From contig NZ_CP082164.1 of assembly GCF_023101685.1 (NCBI RefSeq), positions 8,122,001 through 8,186,000 on the forward strand: a stretch of DNA of 64,000 bases, given 5' to 3'. Below are positions 58,017 to 64,000 of this stretch, piece by piece. Source of the DNA: Bradyrhizobium sp. 186. Lineage in GTDB: Bacteria; Pseudomonadota; Alphaproteobacteria; Rhizobiales; Xanthobacteraceae. Every line of letters begins with the position of its first letter. Position 1 is the first letter of the stretch. Position numbers and translations under genes: made by a program. The notes beneath the pieces were generated by a model. The model had not been told where the DNA came from and did not search any database. It saw nothing but the letters and a program-made list of their open reading frames with translations.

Positions 58017-58850
58017 TCAGCCGCCCGACTTGGCCGCATTGGGAAAGAACAGCTGCTGCCCGTCGACCTTGTAGCCGGCGATCGCCATCTGCCCCTCCGG
58101 CGAGATCAGCCAGTCGACGAAGATCTGCCCAAGCTCCTTCTTGACGTTCGGATGCTTCTCCGGGTTCACCAGCATCACGCCGTATTGGTTGAGCAGCCGC
58201 TTGTCGCCTTCGACGACGATGTCGAGATCGCCGCGCTCCTTGAAAGAAATCCAGGAGCCGCGATCGGACAGTACGTACGCATTCGACGCACGCGCTGCGT
58301 CGAGGGCGGCGACCATGCCCTGCCCTGCCTCGCGGTACCAGGCGCCCTTGACGCTGGCGATATCGATGCCGGCGACGATCCAGAGCGCAAGCTCCGCGGC
58401 ATGGGTGCCGGAGCGATCGCCGCGCGTTACGAACGGCGCGCCCTTGGCCTCGATCGCTTTCAGCGCGGTCGCGATGTCCTTGCCCTTCACCCCGGCAGGA
58501 TCGCTCTTCGGCCCGATCAGCACATAGTCGTTGTACATCACGTCGAAGCGTTTTGCGCCAAAACCGTCGGCGACGAATTTCTCTTCCTGCGGCCGCGCAT
58601 GCATCAACACGACATCGACCTCACCCCTTCGCGCTCCGTCGAGCACCTCGTCGGCGCGGCGTGCGATCACTATCACGTCGATGCCGGTTTTGGCGGTGAA
58701 GATCGGCAGCAGATAATCGAGCAGGCCTGAATCCTGCGTCGATGTCGTCGAGGCCAGGACGATCGCGCGGTCCTCCGCGAATGACGCCGCAATGCCTACG
58801 GCAAGGCCGCAGAGAACCGCAAATGCAACGGATAGGCGGCGAAGGGCCAT
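58017..58850 (-). CDS. TupA-like tungstate/oxyanion-binding periplasmic protein
   Basis: A 277-residue protein with signal peptide (LSVAFAVLCGLAVGIAASFA) and the diagnostic N-terminal ASTTSTQDSGLLDYLLPIF of TupA-type proteins, plus RADEVLDGARRGEVDVVLMHA, VMYNDYVLIGP and FVTRGDRSGTHAAEL (a binding-site loop). It should bind tungstate or molybdate in the periplasm. No tupB permease or tupC ATPase is encoded nearby, so it may use a distant ABC transporter. Start ATG 58850; the longer frame upstream lacks a signal peptide. Confidence 0.88.
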   Translation of the reverse strand: MALRRLSVAFAVLCGLAVGIAASFAEDRAIVLASTTSTQDSGLLDYLLPIFTAKTGIDVIVIARRADEVLDGARRGEVDVVLMHARPQEEKFVADGFGAKRFDVMYNDYVLIGPKSDPAGVKGKDIATALKAIEAKGAPFVTRGDRSGTHAAELALWIVAGIDIASVKGAWYREAGQGMVAALDAARASNAYVLSDRGSWISFKERGDLDIVVEGDKRLLNQYGVMLVNPEKHPNVKKELGQIFVDWLISPEGQMAIAGYKVDGQQLFFPNAAKSGG

Positions 58851-59188
58851 GGGCTGGTTCCCGTGAGGTGCGAAATCGGGATGATCCTGATGGCGGATTG
58901 CGCCGCGCTCGTGACGCGATTCCGCGCCGAACTGCGCGGATCGTGACAACAATAGATAGATCAAGATACGAACCACTACCTCTGGCAGATGGTCGTCGCG
59001 ATACGCAGCACGTTGCGACGCGCGCAAGGCCCACACCAAGCGAACGCGCGAGAATTCGATTCGGCAGTCGGGATATGTTGCAAAGCAGCGAGATCATCAG
59101 GCATGGTTCCCGCGAACGAAAATGAACTGCAGAATTCCACCTGCGTCGGACGTCAAAAAGGAAGCAAGAAATTGCATAGGAATGCAGG
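58851..59188. promoter_or_regulatory. Divergent region between tupA-like and HTH-PBP genes
   Basis: 338 bp without a gene. It must contain promoters for both directions and presumably the binding site of the HTH-PBP regulator. Several short AGGAAT/ATTCC elements occur near the regulator start (59179-59200), but no convincing long palindrome was found. The operator is inferred from gene position only. Confidence 0.35.
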
Positions 59189-60082
59189 ATGGAATTCCTG
59201 ACGACCAGCGAAGCCGCCGACTATCTCCGGCTCGGCGAACGCAAGCTGTACGAACTCGTCACCAACGGCGCGATCCCCTGCACCAAGGTGACCGGAAAAT
59301 GGCTGTTTCCGCGGCACGAGCTCGACCTCTGGGTGTTGTCGGGACTGGCGCGGCCCGCTGGCATGCTGACCGCCGAGCCGCCGCCTGTCGTTGGCGGCAG
59401 CCAGGACGACCTCTTGGATTGGAGTTTGCGCCAATCCGGCTCCGGCCTCGCCTCGCTGAGCGAGGGGACCGCGCGCGGGTTCGAGCGCTTGCAGCGCGAC
59501 GAGGTGATGGCCGCGGCGGTGCATTTTCACAGTTTCGATGCTTCCGACAATCTCGCCAACGACGCCAATGTTGCGGCGCTGCGCGGCGCGCCGGACCTGC
59601 ATGATGCGGTGCTGGTGGGCCTCGTGCGCCGCGAGCAGGGCCTCGTGCTGCCGCATGGCAATCCGAAGCGGCTGCGCAGCCTGTCCGACGTGCTCGCGCT
59701 CGGCGCCAGAATGGCGATGCGGCAACAGGGCGCAGGCGCGCAGATGCTGCTCGAGGTGCTCTTGAAGCGTGCCGGCGCCTCGCCCCGGGATTTGCGCCGG
59801 GTGGAGACGCCGAGCCTGACCGGTCCGGATCTCGCCGAGGTGATCCGCGCCGGCCAAGCCGATTGCGGGATGGCGACGCGCGCGGCGGCGCGCTCCGCCG
59901 GCCTCGATTTCGTGCCGCTGGTCTGGGAAAACTTCGATCTCGCGCTGCGGCAGCGCAGCTATTTCCGGCCGCCGATGCAGGCGTTGATCCGGTTTCTCTG
60001 CGAAAGACGGCTGCGGCATCGCGCCGAGGAGCTGACCGGCTACGATCCCTCGCCGGCGGGGCAGATCCGCTTCGCGGCCTGA
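59189..60082 (+). CDS. HTH-PBP regulator (excisionase-type HTH plus MoeA-like ligand domain)
   Basis: A 297-residue regulator. Residues 1-50 are an HTH_17-type winged helix (LTTSEAADYLRLGERKLYELVTNGAIPCTKVTGKWLFPRHELDLW). Residues about 85-290 are the PBP_like domain that also ends the MoeA fusion (SGLASLSEGTARGFERL, REQGLVLPHGNP, RQQGAGAQMLLEVLL, GPDLAEVIRAGQADCGM, LDFVPLVWENFDLAL). The likely ligand is molybdate, tungstate or a pterin. Divergent from the tupA-like gene; such regulators are known to respond to metal oxyanions. AGGA upstream. Confidence 0.9.
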   Translation: MEFLTTSEAADYLRLGERKLYELVTNGAIPCTKVTGKWLFPRHELDLWVLSGLARPAGMLTAEPPPVVGGSQDDLLDWSLRQSGSGLASLSEGTARGFERLQRDEVMAAAVHFHSFDASDNLANDANVAALRGAPDLHDAVLVGLVRREQGLVLPHGNPKRLRSLSDVLALGARMAMRQQGAGAQMLLEVLLKRAGASPRDLRRVETPSLTGPDLAEVIRAGQADCGMATRAAARSAGLDFVPLVWENFDLALRQRSYFRPPMQALIRFLCERRLRHRAEELTGYDPSPAGQIRFAA

Positions 60083-60180
60083 CGTTGACGCCCGCCCCCA
60101 AATAGTTGCAAAAGAAACCAATTCAGCCGGGCCATACCCGGGGCAACACCGGCCAACGAGCCGGATGAGGGAGGACAAGC

Positions 60181-61395
60181 GTGAATCCAGCCAGATTTGG
60201 ACTGCCGGTCGCTGCCGTCTTGGCGGCGACGCTGATGTCGGGCGCGGCGTCGGCACAGGTTTCCGACGACGTCGTGAAGATCGGCGTGCTCACCGACATG
60301 AACGGCCCGGCCTCCGCGCCGACCGGCCAGGGTTCGGTGACTGCGGCGCAGATGGCGATCGACGATTTCGGCGGCACGGTCCTCGGCAAGCCGATCAGGA
60401 TCGTGATCGGCGACCACCAGCTCAAGGCCGACATCGGCGGCGCCATCGCGCGGCGCTGGTACGACGTCGACCAGGTCGATTTGATCGTCGACGTGCCGGT
60501 CTCGGCGGTAGGGCTCGCGGTGCAGAACATCGCCAACGAGAAAAAGCGGCTGTTCATCACCCACTCCACCGGCACCGCCGATTTCCACGGCAAATTCTGC
60601 TCGCCCTACGCGATCCAGTGGGTGTTCGATACCCGCGCGCTCGCGGTCGGCACGGCGGATGCGGTGGTGAAGCGCGGCGGCGACAGCTGGTTCTTCATCA
60701 CCGACGACTACGCTTTCGGCCATTCGCTGGAGCGCGACGCCTCCAGCGTCGTGACCGCCAATGGCGGCAAGGTGCTGGGCTCGGTGCGGCCGCCGCTGGC
60801 AACGCCCGACCTCTCCTCCTTCGTGCTCCAGGCACAGGCCTCCAAGGCCAAGATCATCGGCATTGCCGCCGGTCCTCCCAACAACATGAACGAGATCAAG
60901 ACCGGCTCCGAGTTCGGCGTGTTCAAGGGCGGCCAGCAGATGGCGGCGCTGCTGGCGCTGATCACCGACATCCACGGCCTCGGCCTCCAGGCCGCGCAGG
61001 GCCTGTTGCTGACCACGTCGTTCTATTGGGACATGGACGACAAGACCCGCGAATGGTCGAAGCGCTATTTCGCCAAGATGAACAAGATGCCGTCGATGTG
61101 GCAGGCCGGCGTCTATTCGAGCGTGATGCACTATCTCAACGCCATCAAGGAGACCGGCAGTGACGATCCGCTCAAAGTGGCAGCGAAGATGCGGGAAAAG
61201 CCGATCGAGGATTTCTTCGCCCGCAACGGCAGGCTGCGCGAGGACAATCTGATGGTGCACGATCTCTGGCTGGTGCAGGTGAAGACGCCGGAAGAGAGCA
61301 AGTACCCATGGGACTATTACAAGATCCTCACGACCATTTCGGGCGACAAGGCCTTTGGGCCGCCGGACCCGGCGTGCGCGATGGTGAAGAAGTGA
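60181..61395 (+). CDS. Branched-chain amino-acid-type ABC substrate-binding protein
   Basis: A 404-residue periplasmic protein from GTG 60181 with GGGAGGA upstream. Signal peptide (FGLPVAAVLAATLMSGAASA), then the type I fold of Peripla_BP_6 (VVKIGVLTDMNGPASAPTGQGSVTAAQMAIDDFGGTVLGKPIRI, LFITHSTGTADFHGKFC, GGDSWFFITDDYAFGHSLE). Rhizobial members bind amino acids, amides, urea or aromatic acids; the substrate is unknown. No permease or ATPase genes adjoin it. Confidence 0.9.
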   Translation: MNPARFGLPVAAVLAATLMSGAASAQVSDDVVKIGVLTDMNGPASAPTGQGSVTAAQMAIDDFGGTVLGKPIRIVIGDHQLKADIGGAIARRWYDVDQVDLIVDVPVSAVGLAVQNIANEKKRLFITHSTGTADFHGKFCSPYAIQWVFDTRALAVGTADAVVKRGGDSWFFITDDYAFGHSLERDASSVVTANGGKVLGSVRPPLATPDLSSFVLQAQASKAKIIGIAAGPPNNMNEIKTGSEFGVFKGGQQMAALLALITDIHGLGLQAAQGLLLTTSFYWDMDDKTREWSKRYFAKMNKMPSMWQAGVYSSVMHYLNAIKETGSDDPLKVAAKMREKPIEDFFARNGRLREDNLMVHDLWLVQVKTPEESKYPWDYYKILTTISGDKAFGPPDPACAMVKK

Positions 61396-61400
61396 GACGG

Positions 61401-61463
61401 GCGAATGGCGAGTAGCGAGTGGCGAATGGGAGCGGGCCGCGCTACTCGCTACTCGCCATTCGC
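61401..61463. repeat. Perfect 20-bp inverted repeat between convergent genes
   Basis: GCGAATGGCGAGTAGCGAGT (61401-61420) is exactly complementary to 61444-61463, with a 23-nt spacer. It fills the 74-bp gap between convergent stops at 61395 and 61470, and so could serve as a bidirectional terminator. Internal GCGAATGG/GCGAGTAG motifs repeat directly. Confidence 0.8.
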
Positions 61464-61469
61464 CATTCG

Positions 61470-62447
61470 CTATTTCACCACGCCGACCTCGCGAAAGTAC
61501 TTCATCACGCCCGGATGAATCAGTTTCGGCTTCGGCGCGGCGGCGAGCGTGTTCGCGGCCGTGGTCTCGCAGGCCTGCGCGAGCTTGTTGCAGAACGTCG
61601 CCTCGACGCCATGCAGCGTCTTCGCCAGCCGATAGGCGACTTCGTCCGGCAGGTCCTCGCGCGTCAGCACAAAGCTCCAGGAGCCGAGCGAGGCGATCGG
61701 CTCGGACTGTTTTGGATAGCTGCCGGCCGGAACGGTCAGCGGCTTCAGGAAGGAATGTTTGGCGCGGATGCGCGCGATCTCCTCGGCGCTCGGCGCGATG
61801 AAGCGCGCGCCTGATGCGCTCGACGCCACGGCTGCGAAACCGGGCCAGCCGATGCCGGCGCCCCATAGCGCCACGGCGCGTCCGTCCTCGACCATCGCGG
61901 GGCCATCGCCGGCGCGATCGAGATAGATCGCCTTGAAGTCCTCGTCCTGCTTCAGGCCGAGCCCGTCCAGCACATAGCGCGCCAGGATCGGCAGGCCGGA
62001 GCCCTTGGCGCCGAACGCGACGGGCTGCCCGACGAGATCGCGGATGGTCTTGTAGGGACTGTCCGCGCGCACCACGAACATGCCGGGATTGGAATAGATC
62101 GCGGTGAGGATCTTCAGCCGCACCGGCGCGCGGCCGATGCCCGCAAAAGCCTCGTAGGCCGGCTCGCCCGCGACCAGCGCGAGATCGAGCTCGCCCTTCT
62201 CCAGCAGCGGAATGTTCTCGTTGCTGCCCTTGGTGTTGCGCGGGGCAATCGTCAACGACGGATCGGCCGCGTTCATCACCTCCGCAAAGGTATTGCCATA
62301 GAGCGGAAAGCCGCCGCCGGGCGTCGCGGTGCCAAGACTGATCGTAAGGCTGATCGTTGTGGTCGAAATGGCCTTGTCTCCGGTTTGAGCGGCCGCGGGG
62401 CTCACGAGCAGCGCCGCGGCGAGAAGTGTGATCGATGCGAATTTCAT
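61470..62447 (-). CDS. TAXI-family TRAP transporter solute-binding protein
   Basis: A 325-residue periplasmic protein with signal peptide (MKFASITLLAAALLVSPAAA) and the TAXI fold: ISLGTATPGGGFPLYGNTFAEVMNAADPSLTIAPRNTKGSNENIPLLEKGELDLALVAGEPAYEA, then SPYKTIRDLVGQPVAFGAKGSGLPILARYVL. Family members deliver dicarboxylates, glutamate or similar to TRAP permeases; no permease gene adjoins it. Start ATG 62447. Confidence 0.9.
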   Translation of the reverse strand: MKFASITLLAAALLVSPAAAQTGDKAISTTTISLTISLGTATPGGGFPLYGNTFAEVMNAADPSLTIAPRNTKGSNENIPLLEKGELDLALVAGEPAYEAFAGIGRAPVRLKILTAIYSNPGMFVVRADSPYKTIRDLVGQPVAFGAKGSGLPILARYVLDGLGLKQDEDFKAIYLDRAGDGPAMVEDGRAVALWGAGIGWPGFAAVASSASGARFIAPSAEEIARIRAKHSFLKPLTVPAGSYPKQSEPIASLGSWSFVLTREDLPDEVAYRLAKTLHGVEATFCNKLAQACETTAANTLAAAPKPKLIHPGVMKYFREVGVVK

Positions 62448-62554
62448 GATGATTCCCGGCCGCTCCGCGTCAACATCGACTTGAGACGATGTAGGCAGCG
62501 GGCGGTTTTTGTGAAAGCATGCGGCCCAACGACAATAATGCAATGGGAGACGTC

Positions 62555-63532
62555 ATGTTGCGAATTCTGCGGAGCGCTGTTTTCGGGCTCGCGATCATTT
62601 CAGGCCTGTTCAGCGCCGCGCCTCCCGCCTCCGCCGCCGACTACCCCAACCGCCCCGTGCACTGGATCATCGGCTTCGCCGCCGGCGGCCCGGTCGACAT
62701 CGTGTCGCGGATCATGGCGCAGTGGCTGTCGGACCGCCTCGGCCAGCAATTCATCGTCGAGAACCGCGCGGGCTCCGGCGGCAACATCGCCGCCGCCGCC
62801 GCGATCAACGCGCCGGCCGACGGCTATACGCTCTTGTTCGTCGCACCCAACAACGCGATCTCGACCTCGCTCTACAAGAAGCTGCCGTTCGACTTCCTGC
62901 GCGACACCACCCCTGTCGCGAGCATCATGCAGCTCACCAACATGCTGGTGGTCGCCAACGCGATGCCGGTGAAGACCGTCCAGGAGTTCATCGACTACTG
63001 CAAGGCCAATCCCGGACAAATCTCCTTTGCCTCGTCCGGCAACGGCACCTCGGTGCACATGTCCGCGGAGCTGTTCAAGGTGATGACCAAGTGCGACATG
63101 GTGCACGTGCCCTATCGCGGCTCGGCGATCGCCTTCCCCGACATCATCTCGAACAAGGTGCAGCTGATCTTCGACAACCTGCCGTCGGCGCTGGAGCAGG
63201 CCAAGGGCGGCAACGTCCGTGCGCTCGGGGTGACCTCGCCGCAGCGCTGGCCGATCGTGCCCGATGTGCCCGCGATCGCCGAGACCGTGCCGGGATTCGA
63301 GTCGGTCGGCTTCTACGGCATCTCCGCCCCGAAGGGCACGCCGCCCGAGGTGGTCGAGATCCTCAACAAGGCCGTCGGCGAAGCGCTGAAGGACCCGAAG
63401 CTGGTCGCACGGCTCGCCGAGACCGGCGGCATCCCGAAGCCGATGACGCCGGCCGAGTTCGGCAAGCTGGTCACGGATGAGACGGAGAAGTGGCGCAAGG
63501 TGGTGGAGTTCGCGGGGGTTTCGGTGGACTAG
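62555..63532 (+). CDS. Bug-family (tripartite tricarboxylate transporter) substrate-binding protein
   Basis: A 325-residue periplasmic protein; GGGAG lies 6 nt before ATG 62555. Signal peptide MLRILRSAVFGLAIISGLFS, mature start after ASAADYPNRPVHW. Bug signatures: IIGFAAGGPVDIVSRIMAQWLSDRLGQQFIVENRAGSGGNIAAAAAINAPADGYTLLFV, and LGVTSPQRWPIVPDVPAIAETVPGFESVGFYGISAPKGTP. Ligands in the family are citrate, nicotinate and other acids. No tctA/tctB membrane genes are present. Divergent from the TAXI gene. Confidence 0.9.
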   Translation: MLRILRSAVFGLAIISGLFSAAPPASAADYPNRPVHWIIGFAAGGPVDIVSRIMAQWLSDRLGQQFIVENRAGSGGNIAAAAAINAPADGYTLLFVAPNNAISTSLYKKLPFDFLRDTTPVASIMQLTNMLVVANAMPVKTVQEFIDYCKANPGQISFASSGNGTSVHMSAELFKVMTKCDMVHVPYRGSAIAFPDIISNKVQLIFDNLPSALEQAKGGNVRALGVTSPQRWPIVPDVPAIAETVPGFESVGFYGISAPKGTPPEVVEILNKAVGEALKDPKLVARLAETGGIPKPMTPAEFGKLVTDETEKWRKVVEFAGVSVD

Positions 63533-63870
63533 GGTTGGCCCGCCGCGGCGCCTGTAGCTCGCCGGCAAGACATAGGGTGACCGGCGGCCCCCTCGAATCA
63601 AAAAACGCGAAAACAACCCCATGCACAGTAGAAAAGGCGGGCGATCACAGCGAGTTACCCCGAGCGAAAATGAGCACCGCAGGGGCATTTGACTCGTCGG
63701 GCAAAACAGGCGCATAAGCGCATCATCGCCCGTTTCGGTAATTCGGAAATTACCGTCGGTGCGGTGCCGGCGTTTCGATCGGCTAGCGCCGGCATTGCAC
63801 CCTCGCCTCAGGCCCTGTAAACGGACCGCGCACCGTTGCCGGCCGCGCCTCCCGCGGCCGCCTCGCGGCG
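63533..63870. other. Intergenic stretch before the tRNA
   Basis: Contains a hairpin near 63736-63756 (CGGTAATT, then CGGA, then AATTACCG) and GC-rich inverted segments (GGCCGCG, CGCGGCC) just before the tRNA. No gene with a ribosome-binding site is supported. Confidence 0.45.
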
Positions 63871-63946
63871 GGGCCTGTAGCTCAATGGTTAGAGCCGGCC
63901 GCTCATAACGGTCTGGTTGCAGGTTCGAGTCCTGCCGGGCCCACCA
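63871..63946 (+). tRNA. tRNA with anticodon CAU, probably tRNA-Ile2 (lysidine type)
   Basis: A 76-nt cloverleaf: acceptor GGGCCTG pairs with CGGGCCC (one G-U), D-stem GCTC/GAGC, anticodon stem GGCCG/CGGTC with loop CTCATAA (anticodon CAT), T-stem GCAGG/CCTGC with TTCGAGT loop, and encoded 3' ACCA. The D-loop and variable loop resemble ileX-type tRNA-Ile(CAU), whose C34 is modified to lysidine, more than elongator tRNA-Met, but identity needs a covariance-model check. Confidence 0.9.
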
Positions 63947-64000
63947 ATAAAATCGGGCATTTCTTGCACGGTTGGAAGTGGACCTTTTACCAACCGCCTC

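Noticed and set aside
60040..61866. 608-residue minus-strand frame
   Set aside because: Antisense of the ABC binding protein, running through the inverted repeat into the TAXI gene.
63871..63946. tRNA-Met as the firm identity
   Set aside because: The CAU anticodon alone cannot separate Met from Ile2; D-loop and variable-loop features favour the ileX type.

Overview
The window looks like the chromosome of a Bradyrhizobium-type alphaproteobacterium (inference). It is GC-rich, with alphaproteobacterial operon styles: a non-flagellar che cluster, pobA with a divergent AraC-type regulator, pcaHG, a NAD-linked formate dehydrogenase, and orphan TAXI- and Bug-type binding proteins. Its intergenic palindromes resemble those common in that genus. 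No ribosomal, plasmid or phage genes are present.

Layout. 1-8.5 kb is accessory in character: about ten short genes, mostly secreted or membrane proteins of unknown function, one of them interrupted near its 3' end by an IS701-family element that carries an IS5-family element in its target duplication. 9-13 kb holds a SANT-like protein, a Nudix hydrolase, a VanZ-like protein, galE and a GrlR-like protein. 13-24.4 kb is a minus-strand chemosensory operon (STAS, cheY, cheA, cheW, mcp, cheW, mcp, cheR, cheB, soluble MCP-like), flanked by a divergent HD-GYP response regulator and a CHASE2 adenylate cyclase with a secreted partner. 29-36 kb is aromatic catabolism: pobA with its regulator and pcaHG with a LysR regulator, plus a GlxA-like regulator with an NTF2-like protein, a ghost copy of pcaG and an amber-interrupted NYN gene. 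36-43 kb holds pncB, a frameshifted diguanylate cyclase, tcuBA with a GntR regulator, and ybaK.

44-60 kb is a coherent formate/molybdenum island: formate dehydrogenase fdsA and a fused fdsG-fdsB, an oxalate/formate-type transporter, a TusA-like protein, moeA, mobB, fdhD, mobA, a MoeA-PBP fusion, a degenerate MoeA homologue, a TupA-like tungstate-binding protein and an HTH-PBP regulator. These could together provide metal uptake or sensing, cofactor synthesis, sulfuration and the enzyme. 60-63.5 kb carries three orphan substrate-binding proteins of three different transporter classes, and the window ends with a tRNA(CAU), probably tRNA-Ile2.

The most interesting candidate system is the Mo/W island. 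One ligand-binding fold (PBP_like) appears on both a MoeA enzyme and an HTH regulator, beside a degenerate MoeA and a metal-binding protein. Also notable are the datable nested IS insertion with recoverable ancestral gene end, the pcaG ghost, and a 643-bp IS110 derivative sitting inside a palindromic repeat.
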